Made by a program: the position numbers and the translations under genes. Source: Nonomuraea wenchangensis (GTDB taxonomy: Bacteria > Actinomycetota > Actinomycetes > Streptosporangiales > Streptosporangiaceae). Taken from it: 64,000 bases of DNA. Under the pieces are notes generated by a model. It saw only the letters and a program-made list of their open reading frames with translations. It searched no databases and was not told the DNA's origin. Every line of letters starts with the position of its first letter. Within the stretch, counting starts at the first letter, position 1. This document shows positions 41,863-50,450 of the stretch, piece after piece. Where the stretch lies: the NCBI RefSeq assembly GCF_900111685.1, contig NZ_FOHX01000002.1:431869-495868 (forward strand). Direction: 5' to 3'.

Positions 41863-42945
41863 ATGCGCGTCACCCTCGCCCTCCCCCGTGAGCTGGGACC
41901 GTCCGAAGTGAGCCGTTGGCGCGCTCTGCAGGAGTCCGATCCCGCCTACGACAACCCCTTCCTGTCGCCCGAGTTCACGGTCGCGGTGGGGGAACTGCGC
42001 GAGATGGTCCGGGTCGCCGTCCTCCACGACGGCCCCGACATCGTGGGCTTCTTCCCCTTCGAACGCCATCCGCTGGGCATCGGCAAGCCGGTCGCCGCGG
42101 GGCTGACCGACGCGCAGGGACTGGTGTGCGCCAAGGACCTGGAGATCGACGCGCGCCGGCTGATCAAGGACTGCGGGCTGGGCGTCTACGAGTTCGACCA
42201 CCTGGTCTCGGGGCAGCCGCTGATGGGCGACCGCGCCGAGCGCCACCCGTCGCCGATCATCGACCTGCGCGAGGGCTACGAGCACTACACGAGCTTCCTC
42301 AAGGACAACTCCGGCAAGACCTACAAGAGCACGCTGGCCAAGTCACGCAAGCTCCAGCGCGAGGCCGGCCCGCTCCGCCACGACTACGCCGTCACCGACC
42401 TGGAGCCGCTGCGCACGCTGCTCGGCTGGAAGACCGACCAGTACCGCCGCACCGGCCGCACCGACCGGTTCGCCCACCAGTGGATCGTCGAGCTGGTCGA
42501 GCGGCTGCTCGCCACCCGGACCGACTCCTTCGCCGGCGTGCTCGACATGATCTACGTCGGCGACCGGCCGGTGGCCGGGCACTTCGGCGTGCGCACCCGC
42601 ACCACGCTGGCCGGCTGGTTCCCCGCCTACGACACCGACTTCGCCAAGTACTCCCCCGGCCTCATCCACCATCTCGCGATGGCCGAGCAGGCGGCCGCGT
42701 CCGGGATCGAGGTGATCGACATGGGGCGCGGACAGAAGGAATACAAGGAGAAGCTGAAGAACGGCGAGCTCGAGGTCGCCGAGGGCCGCGTCGCCAGGGC
42801 GAGCGCGGGGGCGGGCGTGCACTGGATGATGCGCGTCCCGGTGCGCAAGGCCCGCGCGACGGTGATGGCCCACCCGCTTCTCTTCCGCACCGCCGACAAA
42901 GCATTGAAAACGTACGGACGACTCCGTAGCGTTATCCCTCGGTGA
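41863..42945 (+). CDS. CelD/BcsL-type GNAT acyltransferase (copy 2)
   Basis: A 360-aa paralogue of the protein at 28329-29462, sharing DNPFLSPEF/DNPFLSVEF, FFPFERHPLGIGKPV, DQYRRTGR, VAGHFGVRTRTTLAGWFPAYD and MGRGQKEYKEKLKNGEL. It belongs to the double-GNAT FemAB-like superfamily of polysaccharide loci. GTGA at 42942-42945 couples it to a DegT-like gene, so the two probably act on the same sugar intermediate. A promoter must lie in the 157-nt gap shared with the divergent phosphotransferase gene. Confidence 0.88.
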   Translation: MRVTLALPRELGPSEVSRWRALQESDPAYDNPFLSPEFTVAVGELREMVRVAVLHDGPDIVGFFPFERHPLGIGKPVAAGLTDAQGLVCAKDLEIDARRLIKDCGLGVYEFDHLVSGQPLMGDRAERHPSPIIDLREGYEHYTSFLKDNSGKTYKSTLAKSRKLQREAGPLRHDYAVTDLEPLRTLLGWKTDQYRRTGRTDRFAHQWIVELVERLLATRTDSFAGVLDMIYVGDRPVAGHFGVRTRTTLAGWFPAYDTDFAKYSPGLIHHLAMAEQAAASGIEVIDMGRGQKEYKEKLKNGELEVAEGRVARASAGAGVHWMMRVPVRKARATVMAHPLLFRTADKALKTYGRLRSVIPR

Positions 42946-44072
42946 AACACATCGAAAAGCGCACGGGCCGTCACTGTCTGTCGTTACCGTCCAATCGGCT
43001 CGGTCTCTACCTGGCACTACGACACTGGTGCACACCCGGGCAGCGGCTGCTGATGTCGCCGATCTCGGCCGACGAGATCCTGTTCCTGGTGCTCGCCGCC
43101 GGGCTGCGCCCGGTGATCGCCCCGCTCGACCCGCGCGACGGCAACATCGACGCCGCCCGCGTCGATCTCAGCACCGTGGACGCCGTCCTCACGACCAACC
43201 TCTACGGCCTCCCCGACCGCGTCACCGCCTTCACCGGCAAGATCGTCATCGAGGACGTCGCCCACGCCATGGAGAGCGAGCTCGACGGGCGGCCACTGGG
43301 CACGTTCGGCCAGGCGGGCGTCTTCAGCCTCTCCAAGCACCCGGGAGCGGGCTCGGGCGGCGTGCTGGCCGTCGAGCACGCCGCCGACCTGCGGGCGCTG
43401 GAACGTGCCCGCGACGAGCTGCTGGCCCCCGGCTCGCTCCGCGCCGACCTGCTGTCGGTGTCCACCTCGATGGCCCGCCAGGTCGCGCTCGACCTCGGCC
43501 TGGTGCGCCCGGCGCTCGCCGTCGCCCGCGCGATCGGCCTGGAGGAGCCGCGCGAGGGCTTCCGCATCCCGCTCAACCCCGACGCGCTGGAGCTGGCGCT
43601 CAAGGAGATCCCCGAGCTGCCGCCGTTCGACCCGTGGGTCCGCGCCGACCTGCACGCCTACCGGTCGCGCCGCGGCCGGCTGGCCCGCTGGTACCAGGGA
43701 CGGCGGACCGCCAAGGTGCCCGGCGAGCGCGGCAGGCGGCTCGCGGGAGTGACGCGGCTGGCCGGGCTGCCCGCCGTCGCGCCCGCCGTACGCGACCACC
43801 TGGACCAGCCGCTGTTCCGCGTCCCCCTGCTGGTCCGCGAGCGGGACGCGGCCATCGCCGAGCTGGAGCGCCACGGCGTGTCCACCGGCTACCTGTACGC
43901 CCCCGCCTACGACGACTACGCCCCCGGCTTCGCCGAGCCGTCACCGGACCCCGCCCAGGCACGCTGGTGGGCCCGCCACGTCCTTCCCGTGGACCCGATG
44001 TACGCCGACCGCTCCCTGCCCCTCCTGCGCGCGCTGGAGCCCGCTACGGCGCCGCCGCCACCGCTTCCCTGA
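42942..44072 (+). CDS. DegT/DnrJ/EryC1-like PLP aminotransferase-family protein
   Basis: A 376-aa fold type I PLP protein, near the DegT/StrS sugar aminotransferases. The N-terminal half has LPSNRLGLYLALRHWCTPG and IVIEDVAHAMESELDGRPL, with an Asp pairing the PLP N1. The Schiff-base Lys is in VFSLSKHPGAGSGG, replacing the usual TKNL loop. The substrate-site C-terminal half is diverged. It may install an amino group on a sugar, which the coupled GNAT then acylates. It overlaps the convergent MocR gene by 29 nt. Confidence 0.75.
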   Translation: MKHIEKRTGRHCLSLPSNRLGLYLALRHWCTPGQRLLMSPISADEILFLVLAAGLRPVIAPLDPRDGNIDAARVDLSTVDAVLTTNLYGLPDRVTAFTGKIVIEDVAHAMESELDGRPLGTFGQAGVFSLSKHPGAGSGGVLAVEHAADLRALERARDELLAPGSLRADLLSVSTSMARQVALDLGLVRPALAVARAIGLEEPREGFRIPLNPDALELALKEIPELPPFDPWVRADLHAYRSRRGRLARWYQGRRTAKVPGERGRRLAGVTRLAGLPAVAPAVRDHLDQPLFRVPLLVRERDAAIAELERHGVSTGYLYAPAYDDYAPGFAEPSPDPAQARWWARHVLPVDPMYADRSLPLLRALEPATAPPPPLP

Positions 44073-45501
44073 CGATCGCGGCGAGCACCCGGCAGCCCCG
44101 GCGCACGTCGGCCAGCGACGCCGAGCCGTAGCCGATCACCAGCCCGTGCAGCCGCTCGCGGCCGTGATGGTGCCGGCCGGTAGCGTCCAGCAGGACCCCC
44201 CGCTCCCTGGCCCGCTCGACCACGACGGGCACCACGGCGGCGGGCAGCTCGGCGAGCACGTGCAGCCCGGCGGTGTCGCCGCGCAGCCGGCAGACCGGCC
44301 CCAGCAGCTCGACGACGACGGCCCTGCGGCGGGCGTACTCCAGGCGCATGCGGCGCAGGTGCCGGTCGAGGTCGCCGCGCTCCAGCAGGGTCGCCACCGC
44401 CTCCTGGACCGGGCCGCTGGTGCGGTCGGCGACCGCGCGGCGCAGCCCGGCGATCCGCCCGACCAGCTCCGGCGTGCCGACCAGCCAGCCGACGCCGACG
44501 TCCGGCGACAGGGTCTTGGACAGCGTGCCGAGCAGCACCACCCGCGACGGGTCGAGGCCGTAGAGCGCGGGCAGCGGGGCGACGTCGTAACGGAACTCGG
44601 CGTCGTAGTCGTCCTCGACGATGGTCGCGCCGGTGCTCCGCGCCCACGACAGCAGCCGCTCGCGGCGCGGGATCGGCAGCCGGCCGCCCAGCGGATACTG
44701 GTGGGCGGGGGTCGTGTAGAGCACGCGGAGGTCACGGGGAAGGCCGTCGACGATCACGCCGTCGGCGTCCACCGGGCAGGGCACGATCTCGGCGCCGCGG
44801 GCCGCGAACACCGTGCGCGCCACGTGGTAGCCCGGGTCCTCGACCCCGGCGCGGGCGCCCGCGCCCAGCAGGGCGAGCGCGCACAGGTCGAGGCCGTTCC
44901 CGGTGCCCCTGGTGACCAGGATGTTCTCCGGGCCGACGGCCATGCCGCGCGCCCGGCGCAGGTGGTCGGCCAGCAGCTCGCGCAGCCGGGGCAGGCCGTA
45001 CGGGTCGGGTTCGGCGACGGGCGGCGGCTCGCCGGCCCTGCGCCAGGCGCGCTTCCACGCGGCCCGGTCGTAGTCACGCACCCAGGGCCGGCCCGCGGTG
45101 AGGTCGATGAAAGCGGCGGCGGCGGGCTCGGGCGGGCCGGGGTCGCTGGGGGTCTCGCGCGGCGGCGTGACCACCCTCTCCATTCCGGCCGTCTCCATGT
45201 CCGCGACGAACGTGCCGGAGCCGTGCCGGCCCTCCAGCCACCCCTCGGCGTAGAGCTGCTGGTACGCCTCCGTGACGACCGTCCTGCTCACCTTGAGCTG
45301 GGCGGCGAGCGCCCGGCTGGACGGCAGCCGCTCGCCGGGCGGCAGCGTGCCGTCCAGCATGGCCCGGCGCAGCCAGCCGGCAAGCTGGGCGGTGAGCGGC
45401 ACGGCGGCCTCCCGCGAGAGGGAAACCGGCAGGTCGACGGAGCTACGCACGCAAGTGGTCCCTACGAACGGGTCGATAGTGGCCATCCAGACTAGGTCCA
45501 C
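44044..45501 (-). CDS. MocR/PdxR family regulator (GntR HTH-aminotransferase fusion)
   Basis: A 485-aa protein. The N-terminal winged helix GntR domain (LAGWLRRAMLDGTLPPGERL, PSSRALAAQLKVSRTVVTEA) is joined by a linker to a fold type I aminotransferase-like domain with the PLP Lys in LLGTLSKTLSPDVGVGWL. Such proteins sense PLP or an amino acid and usually control a divergent gene. The start is uncertain: GTG 45501, ATG 45486 or GTG 45450 (giving VRSSVDLPVSL). The last would leave the inverted-repeat operator mostly upstream. It is divergent from a PNPOx-like gene. Confidence 0.88.
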   Translation of the reverse strand: MDLVWMATIDPFVGTTCVRSSVDLPVSLSREAAVPLTAQLAGWLRRAMLDGTLPPGERLPSSRALAAQLKVSRTVVTEAYQQLYAEGWLEGRHGSGTFVADMETAGMERVVTPPRETPSDPGPPEPAAAAFIDLTAGRPWVRDYDRAAWKRAWRRAGEPPPVAEPDPYGLPRLRELLADHLRRARGMAVGPENILVTRGTGNGLDLCALALLGAGARAGVEDPGYHVARTVFAARGAEIVPCPVDADGVIVDGLPRDLRVLYTTPAHQYPLGGRLPIPRRERLLSWARSTGATIVEDDYDAEFRYDVAPLPALYGLDPSRVVLLGTLSKTLSPDVGVGWLVGTPELVGRIAGLRRAVADRTSGPVQEAVATLLERGDLDRHLRRMRLEYARRRAVVVELLGPVCRLRGDTAGLHVLAELPAAVVPVVVERARERGVLLDATGRHHHGRERLHGLVIGYGSASLADVRRGCRVLAAIVREAVAAAP

Positions 45502-45515
45502 TTCGTGCGTACGGT
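45445..45515. promoter_or_regulatory. MocR operator pair and leaderless -10
   Basis: ACGCACGCAAGTGGTCC (45445-45461) and GGTCCACTTCGTGCGT (45495-45510) form a widely spaced imperfect inverted repeat. The -10 TACGGT (45510-45515) follows directly and lies 6 nt before ATG 45522. Confidence 0.55.
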
Positions 45516-45521
45516 CGAATC

Positions 45522-46160
45522 ATGCTCTCCGCCACTCCTCGCACCACGCTCGGCCGCTCCAAGGAGCGCGGCAGCACCGACAGGGCCGACCTGTACGACG
45601 TGCTCGACTCCGGCCTGATCTGCCACCTGGGCGTCGTCGTGGACGGCTGCCCGATGGTCGTGCCCACCGGCTACGGCCGCCTGGGCGACACCCTCTACCT
45701 GCACGGGTCCACGGGCGCCAGGTCGCTGCGCGCGGCCGACGGCGGCGAGGTCTGCGTGACGGTCACGCACCTGGACGGCGTCGTACTGGCCCGCTCGATC
45801 TTCCACCACTCGGTCAACTACCGCTCGGCGATCGTCTACGGCCGGGCCCGGCTGGTGACCGACCCCGACGAGCAGATGGCGGGCCTGCGGGCCCTGTCGG
45901 AACGGCTGGCGCCCGGCCAGTGGGACTACGTCAGGCGGCCGAACCGCAAGGAGCTCGCCGCCACCGCCGTGCTGGCCCTGTCGCTGGAGGAGGCGTCGGT
46001 CAAGACGCGCCGCGGCGGGCCCTCCGAAGAGGAGGAGGACTACGCGCTGCCGGTGTGGGCCGGCGTGCTGCCGCTGGTCACGGCGTGGGGCGCCCCCGAA
46101 CCGGATCCGATGCTCCCAGAAGGTATCGATCCCCCCGTTCACATCCTCCATCGGGAGTAG
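45522..46160 (+). CDS. PNPOx-like flavin/split-barrel protein
   Basis: A 212-aa FMN-binding split-barrel protein of the pyridoxamine-5'-phosphate-oxidase superfamily, flavin-nucleotide-binding branch. Typical segments are YDVLDSGLICHLGVVVDGCP, MVVPTGYGRLGDTLYLHGST and LDGVVLARSIFHHSVNYRSA. It is not PdxH itself (length and C-terminus differ). It is divergent from MocR with operator repeats between, so MocR-dependent activation is expected. It is probably leaderless. Confidence 0.85.
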   Translation: MLSATPRTTLGRSKERGSTDRADLYDVLDSGLICHLGVVVDGCPMVVPTGYGRLGDTLYLHGSTGARSLRAADGGEVCVTVTHLDGVVLARSIFHHSVNYRSAIVYGRARLVTDPDEQMAGLRALSERLAPGQWDYVRRPNRKELAATAVLALSLEEASVKTRRGGPSEEEEDYALPVWAGVLPLVTAWGAPEPDPMLPEGIDPPVHILHRE

Positions 46161-46245
46161 TTCCATGAATCAGGGCCACCTGGCAAACCCGCGCTCTTGA
46201 TCGTACGTCTCATCAGGTGGGCCGGATCCTGATGGGAGTTGGCAT

Positions 46246-48645
46246 ATGGACTGGACCGCCCCCGGTTACACCCAGATCAGGCAGCTAGGCGCCGGCGCCG
46301 GCGGCCGGGTCGTGCTGGCCGTGCACGACGAGACCGGGGTCGAGGTCGCCATCAAATACCTCGCGCCGCACCTGTTCCAGGACACGGCGGCGGTGGCGCG
46401 GTTCCAGTCGGAGGCGCGGCTGCTGACCACGCTGCGCCACCCCCACATCGCCACCATGTGGGAGTACGTCCAGGACGCCGGCGGCGCGGCCATCGTCATG
46501 GAGCTGGTCAACGGCGTGCCGCTGCGGGCGCTGCTGCGCGAGCACGGCACGACCGAGCCCGAGGCGGCGCTGGCCGTGCTCAAGGGCTCGCTGCTGGGCC
46601 TCGGCGCGGCGCACGCGCGCGGCGTCGTGCACCGCGACTACAAGCCCGAGAACGTGCTCGTCCGGCACGACGGGGTGAGCAAGCTCGTCGACTTCGGCAT
46701 CGCGGTGCGGCAGGGCTCGGCCGGGCTGCCCGAGGGCACGCCGCCGTACATGGCGCCGGAGCTGTGGGAGGGCCGGCCCGCCTCGCCCTCGACCGACGTG
46801 TACGCCGCCACCGCCGTCTTCTTCGAGTGCCTGACCGGGCACCGGCCCTACCGCTCGACCGAGCCCAGCGTGCTCGGCTACCAGCACGTGCACGCCCCGG
46901 TGCCCTTCCACGAGGTGCCCGCGCCGATGCGCGAGCTGGTCCGGCGCGGCATGGCCAAGGACCCGACGCGGCGGCCGGCGGGCGCGGAGGCGTTCGTGGC
47001 CGAGCTGGAGGCCACGGCCGTGGCCGCGTACGGGGAGGACTGGGAGGAGCGCGGGCGGCGGCGGCTGGCCGCGCTGGTGGGCCTGCTCGCGCTGCTGCTG
47101 CCCACGCCGCCGGCCGCCACGCCGGAGGTGTCCACGTCGTTCGCCCGTACGGTCTTCCGCGGCCTGCGCGCCAACGCGGCCCGGGTGGCGATGGGCGGCG
47201 GGCTGGCCACGGCGGTGGCGGTCGCATCGGTGATCCTGCTCACGAACCGGGAGCAGCCGCCGCCCTCCGGGCCGATCGGGGCGGCGGTGGTCGTGCCGCC
47301 GACCGTCATCACGCCCGAGGCCGCCGCGGCCACCCCCACGACGCCGACGCCAGAGTCCACTCCTGAACCGACCTCGGCGTCGACCCCGGAGGACTCGCCC
47401 GAGCCGACGCCCCAGCGGCTTCCCGAGCACACCCCCGCCACCACGCCGAAGGCCGTGGTCCCTGTGAACGAGCCTTCGGACCCGCCACGGACCGCCACCT
47501 CCCGCCCGGCCACCCGGCCGCCGACGCGGACCCCTTCCAAGACCCCCACCCCGACACCGACGCCCACCCCCACCCCCACGCCGACCCCGACCCCGACGCC
47601 CACTCCGACGCCCACGCCGACCGTGACCACTCCCTCGCCGGTCACGTCCGTGCTCGCCGTGAACGTCGGCGAGCCGGTCCTGGACGCCGACGGCGTGGCC
47701 GTCGCGACGATCATCGTCCGGGCCAGCGGCACCGCGCCCGTCACCGCCACCGCCGCCTGGTCGGTCCCCGGCGGTCCCGGCCGGACCCAGCGTCTCGCCT
47801 TACGCGGCTCGACCTCCTACACGCGCACGCTGACCTGGACCCCCGGGGAGGGCGCCTGCGGCCGTACGGTCACGCTGACCGTCACCACCACCCCGGCCGC
47901 GCCCGGCGGCGCGCGGACCGCGTCCGTGTCCGTGCCGCCCTGCCCGGCCCGGGTGACCGGCCTGCGCGTGTCACTGGACATGCCCGCCGCACCCGGCCGC
48001 GCCGCGCGGGCGGCGATCAGGGTGACGGCGAGCGGCACCGGCGAGATCCCCGTCACGGCCCGCTTCGCGCTGAACGGCGACCAGGTCGCCACCAGGAGCC
48101 TCACCCTCTCCGGCCGCACCTCCTACAGCCGCGCGCTCACCCACGCCTTCCGCTCCCGCCCGTGCGGCTCGACGGTCTCGGTGCGGGTGACGGCGGGCGA
48201 CCGGACGGCCACCGCGCGGGCCACCGTGACCTGCCCGCCCGAGGTGCGCCAGGTCACCGTGCTGCGGGCGAGCGCGGGCGACGGCCTCACGGCCACGGTC
48301 CGGGTGCTGACGTCCACCACGCAGCCCGTACGCCTCATCGTCAGGTACACGACCGGCGGCGAGGGCGGCGGCGGCTCCGACACGGCGACGCTGTCGGGCG
48401 GGACCTCGTACGTGCGGACCTTCACCTTCCCGGCCAAACTGGCCTGCGGCACGCGGTGGACGGTGACCGCCTCGACCGATCCGGCGGCGGGCAACGGCAG
48501 CGACTCGGCGAGCGGGACCACCGCCGCCTGTCCTCCCCGCGAGGAGGAGCCGCGGGAGGAGGAGCCCCGGGAGGAGGGGCCGTCGAAGACGCCGCGACCT
48601 GAGGCTTCGCCTGAGACTTCCGACACACCGGTGGAGATCGACTGA
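46246..48645 (+). CDS. Transmembrane Ser/Thr protein kinase with Ig-like repeats
   Basis: A 799-aa kinase. The catalytic domain is residues 7-265, with Gly loop LGAGAGGRVV, Lys37 in EVAIKYL, catalytic HRDYKPEN (Asp131), DFG 149-151 and activation end GTPPYMAPELW. A membrane helix covers about 313-333. A Pro/Thr-rich stalk includes a pure Pro-Thr run (about 433-459). Three tandem Ig-like beta domains of about 90 aa each (from about 468) follow, with recurring TSY-x2-xL landmarks and conserved Cys. PASTA repeats are absent, so the ligand is not predicted to be muropeptide. It is followed after 109 nt by a second kinase. Confidence 0.92.
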   Translation: MDWTAPGYTQIRQLGAGAGGRVVLAVHDETGVEVAIKYLAPHLFQDTAAVARFQSEARLLTTLRHPHIATMWEYVQDAGGAAIVMELVNGVPLRALLREHGTTEPEAALAVLKGSLLGLGAAHARGVVHRDYKPENVLVRHDGVSKLVDFGIAVRQGSAGLPEGTPPYMAPELWEGRPASPSTDVYAATAVFFECLTGHRPYRSTEPSVLGYQHVHAPVPFHEVPAPMRELVRRGMAKDPTRRPAGAEAFVAELEATAVAAYGEDWEERGRRRLAALVGLLALLLPTPPAATPEVSTSFARTVFRGLRANAARVAMGGGLATAVAVASVILLTNREQPPPSGPIGAAVVVPPTVITPEAAAATPTTPTPESTPEPTSASTPEDSPEPTPQRLPEHTPATTPKAVVPVNEPSDPPRTATSRPATRPPTRTPSKTPTPTPTPTPTPTPTPTPTPTPTPTPTVTTPSPVTSVLAVNVGEPVLDADGVAVATIIVRASGTAPVTATAAWSVPGGPGRTQRLALRGSTSYTRTLTWTPGEGACGRTVTLTVTTTPAAPGGARTASVSVPPCPARVTGLRVSLDMPAAPGRAARAAIRVTASGTGEIPVTARFALNGDQVATRSLTLSGRTSYSRALTHAFRSRPCGSTVSVRVTAGDRTATARATVTCPPEVRQVTVLRASAGDGLTATVRVLTSTTQPVRLIVRYTTGGEGGGGSDTATLSGGTSYVRTFTFPAKLACGTRWTVTASTDPAAGNGSDSASGTTAACPPREEEPREEEPREEGPSKTPRPEASPETSDTPVEID
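47542..47622 (+). repeat. Pro-Thr codon microsatellite in kinase 1
   Basis: A run of alternating ACC/ACG and CCC/CCG codons encodes about 13 Thr-Pro pairs in the extracellular stalk. Third positions vary, so the repeat is kept at the protein level. Confidence 0.85.
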
Positions 48646-48754
48646 GATCGTCCGTCACACTTATCGCCATATCGGCAGGGAATCCGGTTAGGTCCCGTTA
48701 AGCTACGGACCGTTTGATGCGGGTGGGGGCCCATTCAACTCCAGAGGAGACCGT

Positions 48755-50428
48755 ATGTACGGCGAGGGCCAATGGGGGGTCCCCGGCTATACCGAGGTTC
48801 GCGAGCTGGGCTCGGGAGCCGCCGGACGGGTCGTGCTGGCCACGCGCGACCACGACGGCGCCGAGGTGGCCATCAAGTACCTCAGTGACGAGCTGCGCTC
48901 CGACATGGGGTTCGTCGCCCGCTTCCGGCACGAGGCCCGGCTGCTCGGCACGCTGCAGAGCGCGTACCACGCCCGCCTCATCGACTACGTCGAGTCCGGC
49001 TACGGCGCGGCGATCGTCATGGAGCTGGTCAACGGCGTCTCGTTACGGGAGATGCTCCGCTCCCAGGGCCCGACCGGGCCCGAGGCGGCGCTGACCGTGC
49101 TGAAGGGCTCGCTCCGCGGCCTCGCCTCGGCGCACGCCATCGGGGTCGTGCACCGCGACTACAAGCCCGAGAACGTCATGGTGCAGGAGGACGGCACCAG
49201 CAAGCTGGTGGACTTCGGCATCGCGGTCCGGGCCGGCGAGGACGCCGGAGCCGCGGGCACGCCGCCTTACATGGCGCCCGAGCAGTGGTCGGGCTCGCCC
49301 GCCGGCCCCGCCACCGACGTGTACGCCGCCACGGTCGTCTTCTTCGAGTGCCTGACCGGCGGCCGGCCGTACCGCGGCACCAACCTGGTCGCGCTGGCCG
49401 CCCAGCACCAGAGCGCGCCGGTCCCGGCCGACGAGGTGCCGGCCGCGCTGCAGGGCCTGATCGAGCGTGGCATGGCCAAGGACCCCGCGGAGCGTCCGCC
49501 GTCGGCGGAGGCGTTCCTGACCGAGCTGGAGGCGGTCGCGGCCGGCGCGTACGGCCCCGACTGGGAGGAGCGCGGTCGCCGCCGGCTGGCCGCGCTCGCC
49601 GGGATGCTGATCATGGTCTTCCCGACCTCGCTGGACGAGCCGGTCGAGACCGAGACCTCGTTCACCGAGAGCCGCTTCCCCGACGCGGCCGGGCTGCTGC
49701 GCAAGGTGCCGGCGAAGATCGCCGTGGCGACGGTCGGCGTCGCCGTGGTGATCGGCGCGGCCGTGTTCGCGCTGTCGTCGTCCGACGAGACCAAGCTCTC
49801 CGCGGGCTCCACCCCGGTCACCCCGAGCGCGGTCGTCCCCGCCACGCAGGAGCCCGTCGAGGAGGACGTGGAGCCCACGGAGGAGAGCACCCCCGAGGAG
49901 ACCACGCCGGAGACGACGCCGACCGCCACGGGGAGCCAGGCGCCGCCCACCACAGCGCCCACCACAGCGCCCACCACCGGGCCGACCGCCGCGCCGACCA
50001 GGACCACCGCCCGGCCCCGGCCCACGCGCAGCCCGATCAGGACGCCGACGAGGACCCGCAAGCCGTCCCCGACCGCGACGGACACCGACGAGGACGAGCC
50101 GACCGGCAGGGTCGAGGTGCCGCAGAACACCCGGCGCCCGCAGACCTCCGCCGCCCCGACCCGGAGCAGCAGCGCGCCCAACACCACCCGCCCGCCCACG
50201 CGGCCCACCTCGGACCAGCCCAGCACGTCCCAGCCGCCCACGTCCACGCCGCCGACCGACCCGTCCAGCCCGACCGGCGACACCACACCGAGCGACGACC
50301 CGCGGATCGACCGCGCCGCGGCGGCCCCCGGCGCACTGCTCGCCTTAGGCCTGGTGACGTCCGGCGTCGTGCCGGTCACACTTGCGGTACGGGGCCGCGT
50401 GGCGGGCCGTCACAGAAGGAAGCGCTAG
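48755..50428 (+). CDS. Transmembrane Ser/Thr protein kinase
   Basis: A 557-aa kinase. The catalytic domain is residues 11-275 (LGSGAAGRVV; Lys41; HRDYKPEN with Asp135; DFG 153-155; GTPPYMAPEQW). It is close to the upstream kinase, including the tail AYGPDWEERGRRRLAALAGM. A membrane helix covers about 322-341. A long Ser/Thr/Pro-rich extracellular region has no folded domain. The last 40 residues are hydrophobic then Arg/Lys-rich (PGALLALGLVTSGVVPVTLA, RHRRKR), like a second membrane segment or a sorting tail without LPXTG. AGAGGAG precedes ATG 48755. The downstream pseudokinase follows after 22 nt. Confidence 0.9.
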   Translation: MYGEGQWGVPGYTEVRELGSGAAGRVVLATRDHDGAEVAIKYLSDELRSDMGFVARFRHEARLLGTLQSAYHARLIDYVESGYGAAIVMELVNGVSLREMLRSQGPTGPEAALTVLKGSLRGLASAHAIGVVHRDYKPENVMVQEDGTSKLVDFGIAVRAGEDAGAAGTPPYMAPEQWSGSPAGPATDVYAATVVFFECLTGGRPYRGTNLVALAAQHQSAPVPADEVPAALQGLIERGMAKDPAERPPSAEAFLTELEAVAAGAYGPDWEERGRRRLAALAGMLIMVFPTSLDEPVETETSFTESRFPDAAGLLRKVPAKIAVATVGVAVVIGAAVFALSSSDETKLSAGSTPVTPSAVVPATQEPVEEDVEPTEESTPEETTPETTPTATGSQAPPTTAPTTAPTTGPTAAPTRTTARPRPTRSPIRTPTRTRKPSPTATDTDEDEPTGRVEVPQNTRRPQTSAAPTRSSSAPNTTRPPTRPTSDQPSTSQPPTSTPPTDPSSPTGDTTPSDDPRIDRAAAAPGALLALGLVTSGVVPVTLAVRGRVAGRHRRKR

Positions 50429-50450
50429 ACGCGCCGGGGGGCGAACGGCG

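Noticed and set aside
41863..44072. Mobile element causing the GNAT duplication
   Set aside because: No transposase, terminal repeats or target duplications were found near either GNAT copy. The paralogues are diverged, not recent copies.
50310..50428. Sortase LPXTG anchor on kinase 2
   Set aside because: No LPXTG or close variant precedes the hydrophobic tail.
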